NCBI GenBank assembly: GCA_023205875.1 | Contig: CP060757.1 | Span: forward strand, 1-64,000 | Direction of reading: 5' to 3' | Length of the DNA stretch: 64,000 bases | From: Chloropicon primus | Taxonomy: Eukaryota; Chlorophyta; Chloropicophyceae; Chloropicales; Chloropicaceae | Shown here: positions 9,418 to 20,202 of the stretch, piece by piece | How the letters are laid out: the number at the start of each line of letters is the position of its first letter | Position numbering within the stretch: position 1 is the first letter of the stretch | Program-made: the position numbers and the translations under genes | Notes under the pieces: model-generated | Seen by the model: only the letters and a program-made list of their open reading frames with translations | Databases searched by the model: none | Told to the model about the DNA's origin: nothing

Positions 9418-11250
9418 ATGGCGCGTTTTGAGCCGAACAAGATCACCTTGGAGGGCATCAAGGGCCTGCAGCTGACGGTGAGGAACTGCGAGGGTTGCAC
9501 GGTGAACGGGCACCCCTTGCGAGACCTGCTATTCTTCAAGGAGGAGGAGGACAAGAGGGAGGAGCGGGAGGGGAACCTTGGCGGGGCGCAGGGGGACCAG
9601 AACCAGGACCCCGTCAAGGCGGAGCGACTGACCCAGCGGCGAGCGAGCGAGCTCCTGGACCAAACGGAGCTCGTCTTGGACCACGTGGGGAACCTGGACG
9701 ACGTGGCGATGAACATCTCTCACGCCGTGAACCAGACCATAGCGTCCAGCGGGCAGAAGGGTTTGGGAGACTTGTGGGAGGCCGCGGACCAGCTGAAGAG
9801 CATCTTGGCCGTGGCGGACCAGAACGTGGCCAAGCTCAGCAAGTGCCTGACACAGTCCTTGAAGCTGGACAACAACTTGGTCGTCGCCTCGCCGAGCCGC
9901 AAGGGGAGCGCCTTGGACTCGGGCGAAAGGCTGGAGAAGCCTCACCCCCTGAACATTGAGCACCACCGGTCAAGGGCGAGCAGCGGGAGCAGCAGCGCGC
10001 ACATGGAGAGACCAAGGCCGGTTGCGAACCCCCTGGAGAGCATCTTTCCCAAGAAGATTGTGGAGGCCTTGAGCTGCGACGTCGGGGACGACGTTGCGGA
10101 GCACCACCCCAGCGTCACTGTCCTGATGTCCGACATCGTGGGGTTCACGGCCTGGTGCTCGGAAGTCTCGCCTACCAAGGTCATCGAGTGCCTCTCGGCG
10201 TACTTCCAGGTGATTGACGACCTCGCGGAGATGTTTGGGGTCTACAAGGTCGAGACGGTGGGGGACGGGTACCAGGCGATTACGGGAGCTCCGGTGTACA
10301 CCGAGGACCACGCGGAGACCATGGCTCTCTTCGCTCTCAAGGTGATCGAGACTCTGCCGACCATGAGAAAGATTTTCAACCACGAGGACTTTGGTGTCAG
10401 GGTGGGGATCAACTCCGGGCCGATTGTGACGGGTGTCATCCGGGCGGACAGGATCAGGTGGCAGCTGTTTGGGGACACTGTGAACGTGGCGAGCAGGATG
10501 GAGAGCACGAGCGTTCCCGGGAGGATCCAGATCAGCAAGTCCACCCGGGACCTCCTCTTGTTCCGGGACGCTTTCGAGGTGGAGAGGAGGGGGCTCATCG
10601 ACATCAAGGGCAAGGGCCAGCAGGAGACCTTCTTCCTCAACTCGGCGAGGGAGACCGCCCTGTTCAGGGACAAGTCCACCAGGAAGAGTTACAGCCTTCT
10701 GTCCGAATTCATTGACCTCGATGGGAGCAAGGGTCTGAAGAATCTCAAGCTGGCCAAGGGCGACCAGGGCGGCGGCGACCATCCTGACCTGGAGGTGGGG
10801 AGCCCGACAAGCAGCGTCGACGCCGACAGGGAGGCCGTCGATGCGAGCAAGGACTCGGGCGAGCCTTTGAAGCAGCCAACGGTGCTCCTGGTGGACGACC
10901 TCTTGTCCATACTCTTGCAGTACACTCGGGTGTTGCAGAGAGAAGGAATTCGCGTGGTGACCGCCAAGAATGGGCTGGAGGGTCTGGAGCAGCTCAAGAC
11001 CCGCAAGTTCACTTGCTGCTTCTGCGACATCCACATGCCGAAGATGGACGGGATCGAGATGGTCAAGTTGTACAGGCAACACGAGGAGAGCACGAATCCC
11101 GACGGCCAGAGGCTGCCTCTGTTCGCTCTGACTGGAAATACGGACCTCGACAGGAACACCGCGATGTACCTGTCCAGCGGGTTTGACGAGGTCATCTCGA
11201 AAACGAACTACAAGGACGTCCTCCTGTCCTACGTGCAGAATTGCATATAA
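9418..11250 (+). CDS. Class III nucleotidyl cyclase fused to a receiver domain
   Basis: A 610-residue soluble protein that should make a cyclic nucleotide from GTP or ATP. Residues about 75-170 are helical and may dimerise. The class III cyclase domain spans about 230-400: metal Asp239 in SDIVGFT, Glu279 in KVETVGD, metal Asp283, Gln349 in RWQLFGDTVN, and the transition-state Asn/Arg in NVASRM. Glu279 is the guanylyl-cyclase-type base selector; the partner position, usually Cys in guanylyl and Asp in adenylyl cyclases, is Gln, so specificity is open. Residues about 483-610 form a CheY-like receiver: acidic pair in LLVDDL, phospho-acceptor Asp537 in CDIHMPKMDG, Thr in FALTGN, Lys in ISKTN. No membrane or haem domain is seen, so phosphorelay control is inferred. 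ATG 9418 follows a purine-rich leader. The gene is intronless. Confidence 0.9.
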   Translation: MARFEPNKITLEGIKGLQLTVRNCEGCTVNGHPLRDLLFFKEEEDKREEREGNLGGAQGDQNQDPVKAERLTQRRASELLDQTELVLDHVGNLDDVAMNISHAVNQTIASSGQKGLGDLWEAADQLKSILAVADQNVAKLSKCLTQSLKLDNNLVVASPSRKGSALDSGERLEKPHPLNIEHHRSRASSGSSSAHMERPRPVANPLESIFPKKIVEALSCDVGDDVAEHHPSVTVLMSDIVGFTAWCSEVSPTKVIECLSAYFQVIDDLAEMFGVYKVETVGDGYQAITGAPVYTEDHAETMALFALKVIETLPTMRKIFNHEDFGVRVGINSGPIVTGVIRADRIRWQLFGDTVNVASRMESTSVPGRIQISKSTRDLLLFRDAFEVERRGLIDIKGKGQQETFFLNSARETALFRDKSTRKSYSLLSEFIDLDGSKGLKNLKLAKGDQGGGDHPDLEVGSPTSSVDADREAVDASKDSGEPLKQPTVLLVDDLLSILLQYTRVLQREGIRVVTAKNGLEGLEQLKTRKFTCCFCDIHMPKMDGIEMVKLYRQHEESTNPDGQRLPLFALTGNTDLDRNTAMYLSSGFDEVISKTNYKDVLLSYVQNCI

Positions 11251-11410
11251 TGGATGACGATTATGGAACGTAATAGGTGGTGTACATGCGACGGACAAGC
11301 GATCCTGTAGCATTTCCACTTTTTCTTTAGTTTCTCTTCTCTTCTCTTCTCTTCTCTTCTTCAAAACTTGCTTGCTGATGTCTCCTTCGCTGTTGCTGTT
11401 GCGGCTTGCT

Positions 11411-12289
11411 TCACCCCACCACGCCCTGCGCCTTTGCGTCCTTGTTGGTGACGTGCATGCCGAACAAGCTCTGTTTCATCTTCTTTACCTTGTCCGCCAT
11501 GGCCATGTACCCCGCAAGCAGGGCGTCGTAGTTCTTGCTCACTTGCTCGTGTTGGGAGAAGAGCTCGAACTCCACCTTGGAGTACGACCTGTGTGGACGA
11601 CAGGGACAAGCAAGGCAGAGACAGAGACAGAGGGAGAGAGTAAGTGAGTTAGCTAGAGAATGAATGAGGGTGTGCGTCGAGCGAGAACAATTGCAGTGGA
11701 CACCACCAATATCGGACTGATCAGCTCACCTGTAAAGGTCCAGACTGGAATTCAACCCACTCCCACTGGCTTGGCGGAGCTTGGCCTCCAGGTCCGATAT
11801 CGTCCTCTCCAGTGCCTCCTGCTGGGCCCTGAAGGTCTCCAACGCGATGTTGTGGTGGTCGTACCGGAGCGTGCTGACCTGGCTGCTGTCGAGCCCGAGG
11901 CCGTACAGCAGGCTTTGCTGCAGGTCCGACACGGACGTCGTCGACGCCTCGTCCAGGGCCAGCCTCAGCACCTCGTCCAGCTTGGCCCTGGCGCACGCGA
12001 GGTTGTGTTTCAGGACCTCCACCTCCGCCTCCTTCTCCATGGCGTTGAACCTGTTCGCCTGGTGCTCCAGCTCGAGGAAAGTGATGTACTCCTCGCACTC
12101 CATATGAAACTTTTTCGTGAGCGAGTACGGGGACGACTCTGCCGTATACAGCAACTTCTCGGGCGTGGTGGTCACGCTGGCGTTGTCCCTATTCCTTCCC
12201 CCGTCCCTTCCCCCCGTCCCGTCCCTCACCAGACTCCCCACAGGAGACTCCCTTCCCCCCCTCGCCTTCCTCCCTCCCCCCCTGTCCAT
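11411..12289 (-). CDS. Uncharacterised coiled-coil protein, 2 exons
   Basis: Exons (minus strand) are 12289-11730 and 11588-11411, giving 245 residues; the 141 bp intron is GT-AG and rejoins an Arg codon (AG|G). The first 60 residues are Gly/Arg-rich and disordered. The rest is mostly helix: about residues 75-125 and 145-180 have heptad-like spacing, ending in a basic helix MADKVKKMKQ. I do not recognise the family; a scaffold or adaptor role is only a guess. ATG 12289 directly follows a purine-rich leader, and an in-frame alternative exists at the internal Met of HMECEEY. It is divergent from HSP33 (145 bp) and converges on the cyclase gene (160 bp gap). Confidence 0.65.
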
Positions 12290-12434
12290 CCCTTCCCCCC
12301 CTTCCCTCTCGTCCCCGTCCTCGGTTCCAAGCTCCCGCCTTGGCGTTGGCACTCTTGGCTCGCTTTTTTTGGCGGGAGTGAAATGGATAAAACAGCGAGA
12401 GTTCGTGGCGGGAGAGAGAGAGAGAGAGAGAGAG
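12290..12434. promoter_or_regulatory. Short divergent promoter with (AG)n leader
   Basis: This region of 145 bp serves two divergent genes. A pure (AG)n tract at about 12411-12434 abuts the HSP33 start codon on the plus strand, and a G/A-rich stretch abuts the coiled-coil gene start on the minus strand. Confidence 0.5.
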
Positions 12435-13547
12435 ATGATGGCGGTGGCGGGGACGAGGGCGAGGGGCTTGGCGAGGAGGCCGGGGACGAGGCCGGGGACG
12501 AGGCCGGGGCCTCGCCGGGGGAATGCCAACAACACGCGGAAGGACGGGAGGAAAGCGACGACAGCATTGGCGTGGGGACGAGGACGCTGCTGGAGGAAGG
12601 AGGCCAGGGGGAGGGGGAAGGAGGGGGTCGTGAGAGCAACGGCAGAGGCGGAGGCGGAGGTGTTTCACTACCTGGGCCAGGACTTCGTGCTGTGGGTGGT
12701 GGATGCGACGGGGTTGGTCGAGAGGGCCCGGAAGCTCCACAACACGACATCCACGGCGACGCAAGCCTTGGGTCGCGTTCTGATGGGGACTCTGCTCATC
12801 GGGGAGTCCAAGGAGACCTCGGACTCGGTGCAGATCACCTTCAAGGGCAACGGCCCCCTGGGTCAGATTATGGCGATCGCGGAGAAGGGGTTCGTCAAGG
12901 GGCGCCTGGACGTCCGCAGGGTCGAGGGGGACCTCACGGAGGGCGGGTCGCACTCGGTCGGGAAGGCTGTGGGGCGGCAGGGAGTGGTGACGGTGGTCAG
13001 GAAGAGCAAGGCGCTCCAGCAGTACACCGGGGAGCAGCAGATGGGGATCACCGAGCTGGTGAACGGCGAGGTCGCGGAGGACCTCACGAACTATTTGGCG
13101 GAGAGCGAGCAGATTAACTCCGCCATGGGCCTGGGTCTGGTGGTGTCGTCGGACCTCTCCGTCCGGAAGGCCGGGGGTTACTTGCTCCAAATGCTTCCCG
13201 GCGCCGCGGAGGAGACCCTGGACAAGCTGGAGGAGAACATCAAGGCCATGCCACCCGTGTCTGAGCTGATGAGCGACGGGAAGACGCAGGAGGACGTCGC
13301 GAGCCTCATCTCCCGCGACCTCGGCTTGGTCGACCTCGTGTTCCGCAAGGACCACTCGTACGGCCCGTGCAACACCGCGGACCTGAGGGAGAGAATGGTA
13401 AACACGCTCAAGCTTCTCTCGGTCACCGAGGTTCGTGACATTCTGCGGGAGCAGAACAAGGTGGAGATGTGCTGCGAGTTCTGCGCGGAGAGGATCCAGT
13501 TCTCCGAGGAGGACCTCGTCCACGAGGGCGTTCTCGGAGGGCGATAG
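12435..13547 (+). CDS. HSP33-type redox chaperonin
   Basis: A 370-residue intronless protein. Residues 1-75 are very rich in Arg, Gly and Thr and look like a plastid or mitochondrial transit peptide. From about residue 78 the fold matches HSP33, the chaperone activated by oxidation of a zinc-bound Cys cluster: FHYLGQDFVLWVVDATG, then KGNGPLGQI, VGKAVGRQGVVTVV and TGEQQMGITELVNGEVAEDLTNYL. Bacterial HSP33 binds zinc through CxC plus CxxC. Here CxxC is intact (MCCEFCAERI), but the first pair is replaced by PCNTADLRER, with one Cys. Zinc binding or redox activation may differ from the bacterial model. Two ATGs in tandem (12435, 12438) follow an (AG)n leader. Confidence 0.9.
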   Translation: MMAVAGTRARGLARRPGTRPGTRPGPRRGNANNTRKDGRKATTALAWGRGRCWRKEARGRGKEGVVRATAEAEAEVFHYLGQDFVLWVVDATGLVERARKLHNTTSTATQALGRVLMGTLLIGESKETSDSVQITFKGNGPLGQIMAIAEKGFVKGRLDVRRVEGDLTEGGSHSVGKAVGRQGVVTVVRKSKALQQYTGEQQMGITELVNGEVAEDLTNYLAESEQINSAMGLGLVVSSDLSVRKAGGYLLQMLPGAAEETLDKLEENIKAMPPVSELMSDGKTQEDVASLISRDLGLVDLVFRKDHSYGPCNTADLRERMVNTLKLLSVTEVRDILREQNKVEMCCEFCAERIQFSEEDLVHEGVLGGR

Positions 13548-14052
13548 CAATAGCTAACATTAACAGCAGCACATTTTGACGCACGTCTTCCCCGACTCGC
13601 TGCCGGCATGCCTTCGGGAGTCGAGCTTCTCCACGGAATTTCATCCCTCTCTCGCTCTCGCTCTCGCTCTCGCTCTCCTTGTGTGTGTGTGTGTGTGTTT
13701 GTTGTGTTTGTGTTTGTGTGCCTCCATGAATCATCAAATGCCAACGCAACACAAGTCGAGGCAAGAGTGCTCCATAGCCTCCAAGTGTATCTCCATTGTG
13801 TCCCTGTCACAGACCCTCCTTCTTGTACCCCTCCACCTCCTCCATCTCCTCCATCTCCTCTGTCCTGAAAAGCGCAGAGGGGAAGCCAGCGCCAGCGTCC
13901 GCCACGTTGGCAGAGAGCGGCGAGACGAGCCGGCCAACGAGGAGCGGAGGGGACACAACACAACATAACACAACACAAGGCGACGAGGAGGACGACGACG
14001 AGGAGGACGAGGACACGAGGAGGTTTAGGTTTAGGTTTGACGTCTGGGTAGA
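13548..14052. other. Intergenic region: microsatellites and telomere-like motif
   Basis: No gene is visible. A (CGCTCT)n run lies at about 13652-13676, (GT)n at about 13679-13700, and (GAC/GAG)n at about 13981-14018. A telomere-like run, AGGTTTAGGTTTAGGTTT, sits at 14021-14038, 15 bases before the 5-oxoprolinase start codon. Confidence 0.55.
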
Positions 14053-17000
14053 ATGGGGAGGGACCAGAGGTGGGAGTTTTGGGTGGACAGGGGCGGTACC
14101 TTTACTGACATTGTAGCCGTGGACGAACAAGGGGAGTTCGTTTCCCTCAAGTTGCTGAGCGAGAACCCCTCGTGTTACAAGGACGCGGCCGTGGCGGGCA
14201 TCAGGCGCATACTCGGCCTCGCGCCTGGGGAAGAGATCCCTCGCGAAGCCGTGCAGGCGGTGAAGATGGGAACCACCGTCGCGACGAACGCCTTGCTGGA
14301 GCGGAAGGGCGAGGACAAGACCCTGTTCGTGGTCACCCAGGGGTTCAGGGACGTGCTCAAGATCGGGTACCAGAACAGGCCCAAGATCTTCGCCAGGGAG
14401 ATCAAGCAGCAGGAGATGCTTTACAGCGAGTGCTACGAGTGTCGGGAGAGGTTCGACGTCCACGGGAAGGTTTTGGTCCACCTCGACGAGCAAAAGGTGC
14501 GTGAGGACCTGGGGAGGTACAGGGACAGGGGGTACACCTGCTGCGCCATTGCGCTCCTGCACGGGTACAAGTACACCAAGCATGAGGAGGCGGTGAGTGC
14601 GATCGCGGAAGAGCTCGGGTTCACCCAGGTGTCCGTCTCTCATAAGACGGTGCCTTTGGTGAAGCTGGTGGGGAGGGGGGACACCACCGTGGTGGACGCG
14701 TACCTGTCTCCCATACTGAGGAGGTACGTCGAGCAGGTCAAGGGGGAGCTCCCGGAGGGGTGCAACTTGCAGTTCATGCAGAGCAACGGCGGGTTGGCCT
14801 CGTCCACGCAGTTCCGCGGGAAGGATGCCATCCTCAGTGGGCCCGCCGGAGGAATCGTGGCCTGCGCCAAGACCGCCGTCGAGAACGGACACGACAAGAT
14901 TGTGACGTTTGACATGGGCGGGACCAGCACGGACGTCGCGCACTACGACAAGGCCAGGGGCTACGAGAGGACGTACGAGAGCAACGTGGCCGGGGTTCGG
15001 GTGAGGGCGCCGATGATGGACATCCACACCGTGGCCAGCGGAGGCGGGAGCGTGTGCTACTTTGACGGGAACAGGTTCAGGGTCGGACCGCACAGCGCGG
15101 GCGCGAACCCCGGGCCGTGCAGCTACAGGAAGGGCGGCCCGATCACCATCACGGATTGCAACGTGATGACGGGAAAGCTTCAGCCGAGTCACTTCCCGCA
15201 CGTCTTTGGCGAGAACCAGGACCTGCCGCTGGACAGGGAGGCCGTGGCGAGCAAGTTCGAGGCCATGGCCAAAAGCATCTCCGAAACGTCTGGCAAGGCC
15301 CTGTCCTCGGAAGCCGTCGCCGAAGGGTTTTTGAAGGTCGCGGTGGATCAGATGGCCAATGCGATCAAGAAGATCAGCATCCAGAGGGGCTACGACATCA
15401 CGGAGTACACCCTGCTTTGCTTTGGCGGGGCGGGGGGGCAGCACGCGTGCCTTGTGGCGGACGTCCTCGGGATCACCAAGGTTTACATTCACCCGCTCTC
15501 GGGCGTGCTTTCCGCGTACGGCATCGGTCTCGCGGACGTCATCTCCCTGAGGGAGAAGACAGTGGAGCAGAAGCTGCGATCGGAGAACTTTGCGGATGTT
15601 TTGGCCCACCTCGGGACCCTGGAAGAGGAAGCCAAGGCGGCCATTACCAAGCAGACGGCGGAGAGTGCGAACGGGGGCAGCACCAAGGGCAGCACCAAGG
15701 TCCAGGTGATAAAGAAGCTCCTGGTGAGGTACTCTGGAACGGACACCGCGCTGGCCCTGCATTATTCTGAGGGGATGGAGGCCGATGCCCTCGTGTCCAA
15801 CTTCCACGACCTGCACTACAAGCAGTTCGGCTTCGCCTTGGAGGACAGGGAAGTGATCGTGGAGACGGCGACCGTGGAAGCGGTGTTGAGCTCGGACATC
15901 AGGGCGAAGAGGTCGCAATCGAATGCTCCGGCGGGAGGGGGGCCTGCGAAACCCAGGGAGACGGTGAGAGTCTACTTCGCCGGGGGCTGGCACGACACTG
16001 GCATCTACGTCTTCGAGGACATCCCGATCGACACCGTGATCAAAGGCCCCGCCATCATTTGTGAGAAGGTGGGGACCACCATCGTGGAGCCGAACTGGAA
16101 CGCCCAGGTGCTGGACAGCGGGATCGAGATGACGAAGAGCAGCGAGGCTGGGGTGCCCTCCTTGCAGCTGCAGCACGAGGTTTGCGACCCAATCTTCTTG
16201 GAGATCTTCAACAACACCTTCATGAATATCGCGGAGCAGATGGGATTCGCCTTGCAGAACACGGCCTACTCGGTGAACATCAAGGAGCGACTCGATTTCT
16301 CTTGCGCGATCTTTGACCAGGACGGTGGCCTGGTGGCAAACGCGCCCCACATGCCGGTGCACCTGGGTTCCATGGGGGAGAGCGTGCGCATCGTCGTCGA
16401 GAGGAACAGGGGAAAGATTCGCCCGGGGGATGTTTACTTGCTCAACGACCCCTACAACGGCGGCACGCACCTACCGGACCTCACTGTGGTGACCCCAGTC
16501 TTCTCCGAAGGCTCTGGCGAGGCGGACACCGGCGAGATCATCTTCTACGTCGCCTCCAGGGGGCACCACTCGGACATTGGGGGCACGACCCCGGCCTCCA
16601 TGCCGGCCACTTCCACCTGCATCGAGGAGGAGGGCGTCCTGATCAACAACTTTCAGGTCGTCAAGGAAGGAAAGTTCATGGAGAAGGAGTTGAGGGACCT
16701 CCTGACCGCGGGTAAGTACCCCGCCAGGAATCCCGAAACGAACGAGGCGGACCTGAGGGCGCAGATCGCCGCGAACAACCTTGGCATCAGAGAGCTGAGG
16801 AAGATGGTGGGCCACTTTGGTCTGCCGACGGTCCAAGCGTACATGAAGCACGTCCAGGACAACGCGGAGGAGTGCGTTCGGAGGGCCATCGAGAGTCTCA
16901 AGTCTGGCAGCTTCACGTACGAGATGGACGACGGGAGCGTGGTCCAGGTGAAGACCTCCATCGACGCCGAGGCCAGGAGCGCAAAGCTGGATTTCACGGG

Positions 17001-17751
17001 CACGACGCCCCAGGTCCCCAACAACTTCAACGCCCCCACCCCCGTCTGCCGGGCTGCGGCGATGTACGTCTTCAGAACCCTCGTGGATGACGAGATTCCC
17101 ATGAACGAGGGCTGCATGAAAGCCATCGAGCTGGTCATTCCGCCAAGGACCATGCTGAGCCCGGAGTTCCCGGCGGCCGTGGTGGCAGGCAATGTGGAGA
17201 CGAGCCAGGTGGTGACGGACTGCATTTACGGCGCGCTCGGCGTGATGGCAGCGGCTCAGGGCACCATGAACAACCTCACTTTCGGAAACGACCGCCACCA
17301 GTACTACGAGACCATCTGCGGGGGCACCGGTGCGGGTCCGGGGTTCAACGGCGCGGACGCCGTGCACACCCACATGACCAACAGCAGGATGACCGACCCG
17401 GAGGCCCTGGAGATGAGGTACCCCGTCCGGGTGGACACCTTTGAGATCCGCCTGGGGAGCGGCGGGGCCGGAAAATGGACCGGTGGCTGCGGAGTGACGA
17501 GGGAGATCGTTTTCGGGGAGGAGATGAACCTCTCGATTTTGTCCAACCGCAGGAGGATCGCCCCTTACGGCATGCAAGGGGGCTCCGACGGGGAGAAGGG
17601 AAGGCACTGGGTCGTCAGGGGCAAGACGGGCGAGAAAGTCGAGATGGGCCCGTGCGACAAGGTGACCATATACGAGGGGGACAAGTTCGTCATGCACACC
17701 CCCTCGGGAGGAGGGTACGGAAAGCCCGAGACGACGACGACGTCCTCCTGA
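14053..17751 (+). CDS. OXP1: 5-oxoprolinase (HyuA-HyuB fusion)
   Basis: A 1232-residue intronless protein of the usual size for eukaryotic 5-oxoprolinase, which opens 5-oxo-L-proline to L-glutamate with ATP in the glutathione cycle, in the cytosol. Residues 1-200 are the hydantoinase/oxoprolinase N-terminal domain, beginning [14 protein letters not shown]. The hydantoinase A domain follows ([20 protein letters not shown], the ASGGGS motif and [15 protein letters not shown]). From about residue 700 the hydantoinase B half begins ([10 protein letters not shown], then [13 protein letters not shown]-like text, HSDIGG, and [21 protein letters not shown]). The C-terminus keeps the Gly-rich TPSGGGYG motif. 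The gene converges on the DUF4602-like gene, 150 bp away. Confidence 0.96.
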   Translation: MGRDQRWEFWVDRGGTFTDIVAVDEQGEFVSLKLLSENPSCYKDAAVAGIRRILGLAPGEEIPREAVQAVKMGTTVATNALLERKGEDKTLFVVTQGFRDVLKIGYQNRPKIFAREIKQQEMLYSECYECRERFDVHGKVLVHLDEQKVREDLGRYRDRGYTCCAIALLHGYKYTKHEEAVSAIAEELGFTQVSVSHKTVPLVKLVGRGDTTVVDAYLSPILRRYVEQVKGELPEGCNLQFMQSNGGLASSTQFRGKDAILSGPAGGIVACAKTAVENGHDKIVTFDMGGTSTDVAHYDKARGYERTYESNVAGVRVRAPMMDIHTVASGGGSVCYFDGNRFRVGPHSAGANPGPCSYRKGGPITITDCNVMTGKLQPSHFPHVFGENQDLPLDREAVASKFEAMAKSISETSGKALSSEAVAEGFLKVAVDQMANAIKKISIQRGYDITEYTLLCFGGAGGQHACLVADVLGITKVYIHPLSGVLSAYGIGLADVISLREKTVEQKLRSENFADVLAHLGTLEEEAKAAITKQTAESANGGSTKGSTKVQVIKKLLVRYSGTDTALALHYSEGMEADALVSNFHDLHYKQFGFALEDREVIVETATVEAVLSSDIRAKRSQSNAPAGGGPAKPRETVRVYFAGGWHDTGIYVFEDIPIDTVIKGPAIICEKVGTTIVEPNWNAQVLDSGIEMTKSSEAGVPSLQLQHEVCDPIFLEIFNNTFMNIAEQMGFALQNTAYSVNIKERLDFSCAIFDQDGGLVANAPHMPVHLGSMGESVRIVVERNRGKIRPGDVYLLNDPYNGGTHLPDLTVVTPVFSEGSGEADTGEIIFYVASRGHHSDIGGTTPASMPATSTCIEEEGVLINNFQVVKEGKFMEKELRDLLTAGKYPARNPETNEADLRAQIAANNLGIRELRKMVGHFGLPTVQAYMKHVQDNAEECVRRAIESLKSGSFTYEMDDGSVVQVKTSIDAEARSAKLDFTGTTPQVPNNFNAPTPVCRAAAMYVFRTLVDDEIPMNEGCMKAIELVIPPRTMLSPEFPAAVVAGNVETSQVVTDCIYGALGVMAAAQGTMNNLTFGNDRHQYYETICGGTGAGPGFNGADAVHTHMTNSRMTDPEALEMRYPVRVDTFEIRLGSGGAGKWTGGCGVTREIVFGEEMNLSILSNRRRIAPYGMQGGSDGEKGRHWVVRGKTGEKVEMGPCDKVTIYEGDKFVMHTPSGGGYGKPETTTTSS

Positions 17752-17901
17752 GTTTTATCTGAGTCGCCAGTGCTCATCACTTAAAGGAATTTACTGGCAA
17801 TATAATATTAGCGACGCACGCGATTGGTTGGTGGTTCGCGCGCCCCCCTCCCCCCCCTGGGTGGTGGTGGCTTTGATAAACACGACACGACCTCTCGGCG
17901 C

Positions 17902-18381
17902 TCACTTCCTTCTCTTGACCTTTCCCTTCTTGCCTCCCTTCTTGGGCGTGAGCATCCCCATCTCCCTGGCGAGCTCCTTGGCCTTCCTCTCCCTCTCTAT
18001 CTTCTTCTTCGCGATCCCCAAGCCTATCCTTGCGTTGATCCTGGGCGACTTTTCTGCCTTGGCGCCCAAGGTGGAGTACACCTGCTGCTTCCACTCCTTG
18101 GCCTCCTTCTTTCCGAACCCCCTGGCTCCGAGGTCCGCCACCTCCCTCCTCACGTCCCTCAACTCGATCACCTCCCTTCCCTTGTTGTTGTTGTTGTTGT
18201 TGTCCTGTTGTTGTTGTTGTGGGTGTCCGTGTCCTTGTTCCCTGTCCTTGTTCCCCCTCCCTTTGTACCTCCTGCTCCCCTTGTTGTACTTATTGCTCTC
18301 GTACCTGACCACCTTTCCATACTCTTGTGCAAAGTCCACCACCTCCACCTTGTCCTTCCCCTCCACACCCGCGAGGCCCAT
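17902..18381 (-). CDS. Small basic nucleolar-type protein (DUF4602/C1orf131-like)
   Basis: A 159-residue, Lys/Arg-rich protein. The C-terminal 90 residues (ELRDVRREVADLGARGFGKK, then LGAKAEKSPRI, then a long charged helix ending in KKGGKKGKVKRRK) resemble DUF4602, the family of human C1orf131, which is tied to early ribosomal small-subunit assembly. That match is from memory and is moderate. A poly-Q/poly-N patch in the middle comes from a (TTG)n run at about 18181-18220. ATG 18381 is the first Met downstream of a (GT)n run; an upstream exon cannot be excluded. It is divergent from the Q-rich gene at 18960. Confidence 0.6.
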   Translation of the reverse strand: MGLAGVEGKDKVEVVDFAQEYGKVVRYESNKYNKGSRRYKGRGNKDREQGHGHPQQQQQDNNNNNNKGREVIELRDVRREVADLGARGFGKKEAKEWKQQVYSTLGAKAEKSPRINARIGLGIAKKKIERERKAKELAREMGMLTPKKGGKKGKVKRRK

Positions 18382-18392
18382 CACAACACTTC

Positions 18393-18431
<39 letters not shown>

Positions 18432-18959
18432 GGAAGCAGACGAGCCCAATGAAGCCCAAGAATACCTCCCCCCGGTACCCCAGCCCCCTCCTCCCTCCTC
18501 GGTCCTCCTTGTCCTTGTCCTTGTCCTTGTCCAGATATTGTCCTGTGTGTTGTGTTTTGTGTCCGCCTATTGTGTGTATGTGTGTGTTGTCCTCCTGTTG
18601 TTGTTGTTGTTGTTGTTGTTGTTGGTTCCCCTCCTCCTCCTCCTCCTCCTCCCTGGCTTCTTCTTCTCTTCGGAGGGTTCCAGGGGGTAACGTGTTGGAG
18701 GGAACATCAACACAACCCGAGCCGCCAGAAGAACAACACACAACACACAACACAACCAGGAGGACAGGAGGACACCAGGAGGACACAACACACACACCTT
18801 ACCCTGGGCCTTGGAAGGGAACACAACACCACACAACACAACACCACACAACACAACACCACACAACACAACACACCGACCCCACGAGGAGGAAAGACAA
18901 GGACAAGGACAAGGACAAGGAGAACACCGTGCCCGTGCCGTGGTGAACATAAACATAAC
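18382..18959. promoter_or_regulatory. Divergent intergenic region rich in microsatellites
   Basis: No coding region is credible. It holds (GT)n at about 18395-18429, (GTCCTT)n at about 18503-18530, (TTG)n at about 18597-18622, (CTC)n at about 18632-18652, CACAACACAA-type repeats at about 18733-18870, and (GGACAA)n at about 18896-18920. Open frames across it are translated repeats. Confidence 0.6.
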
Positions 18960-18997
18960 ATGAACTACTACTCGGGACAACAAGTGGGGAACCAGCC

Positions 18998-19042
<45 letters not shown>

Positions 19043-19584
19043 GCAGTACATGTATCAGCAGTACGCGGCGTACCAGGCGCAGGCGCAGGCCGCACAACAC
19101 CAGGCCTCCCACTACACCACCAACCAGGAGAGGATAGACAGCGTCACCATGAACATAGAGGTCAGTGAGGGACGGAGGGAGGGAACAAAAGAACCAAACA
19201 CGGACACGGGGGCGCAAGGAGATCAGGAAGAACGAAACAAAACGGACTCACTGACGCGAGTTTTCTTTCTTGTTTGGACCTAAACTTGATGCTATCCTCC
19301 TGTAACGTTCTCGTCGTCGTTGTCGTTGCAGAATCCCAACGTTGTGGGGTCCGGTTTCATAAGGCATCCGCCTCAAAAGCGTTTTCAGGGGAAGATCATT
19401 CAGCAGCCTCTGACTTGCGCGGTAAGTCGACGTGATTTCACGCTGGAAGAGTTTAACTCCAACTGTGGACGACGACTGACCGCTCACTCGCTCTTTTGGT
19501 TTGCGTTTGCCCTCCTAACAGGCTGATTACGAGCAGTCGTTCGGGGGTGGAGGTGCCGCGAACAGTGGTGGTGGCTACCAACAA

Positions 19585-19619
<35 letters not shown>

Positions 19620-19995
19620 TCAACAGCAACAGCAGCAGTACCACCAGCAACAACAGGCCTACCAGCAGCAGCAGCAGTACCAGCAGCAGCAGCAGCAGCA
19701 ACAACAACAACAGTATCAGCAGCAGCAGCAGGCCCAGGCCAATCCAAACTTCAGGACGGTTCAAAGGTACAAGAGAGGGGGAGGCGCCCCTCCTCAGGCC
19801 CAGCGGCAAGTGCAGGCTCCTCAGCAGGTTGTAAGGGCGCCAGCACCAGCAGCCGCACACCCAGCCCGCCCGGTCGTCATGCAACAGCCCGTACAGGCGA
19901 GGAGCCCGGTGCCGGCTGCCGAGCCGGAAAAGCAAAAGCTCTCAAAGTCTCAGCTCAAGAGGATGAGGAAGAAGATGAGGGAAGGTAAAGTATAG
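18960..19995 (+). CDS. Gln-rich protein with basic C-terminus, 3 exons
   Basis: Exons are 18960-19160, 19332-19421 and 19522-19995 (254 residues); the introns are 171 and 100 bp, GT-AG and phase 0. The protein has a pure poly-Q tract of about 16 residues near its start and a long Q/Y-rich region encoded by CAG/CAA runs at 19580-19735. Between them lies a compact, non-repetitive segment (SVTMNIENPNVVGSGFIRH), and the C-terminus is Lys-rich (LSKSQLKRMRKKMREGKV). The make-up suggests a prion-like RNA- or condensate-associated protein, but I do not recognise a family. A TGTAA signal lies 33 bases after the stop. Confidence 0.75.
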
Positions 19996-20027
19996 ATTTG
20001 CATGCGGATACATGGGAGCTAAATGTA

Positions 20028-20032
20028 TGTAA
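20028..20032 (+). terminator. Candidate TGTAA polyadenylation signal
   Basis: TGTAA lies 33 bases downstream of the Q-rich gene's stop codon and leads into an A8 run. TGTAA is the usual polyadenylation signal in green algae such as Chlamydomonas. Confidence 0.45.
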
Positions 20033-20202
20033 AAAAAAGTTCCTTTTGCGCAAGCCTGACATCGCAGCAGCTTGGGTGGTCCGTTACCGGCGTTGATAGC
20101 AGACAGAAGAAGGGGAGAAGTCAAGCAGCCACACGACGGACGAGTAGCCGCACCGTTTTATCGCTCCTGCAATGATATCAGGTGGACTATTAGTGCCCAC
20201 CA

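Noticed and set aside
9970-11364. 464-residue minus-strand open frame
   Set aside because: Antisense of the cyclase-receiver gene.
13807-16470. 887-residue open frame on the minus strand
   Set aside because: Antisense of 5-oxoprolinase; His/Arg/Leu-rich composition typical of a shadow frame.
18449-18946. Ser- and Thr/His-rich open frames over the intergenic region
   Set aside because: They translate CACAAC, CTC and GT repeats.
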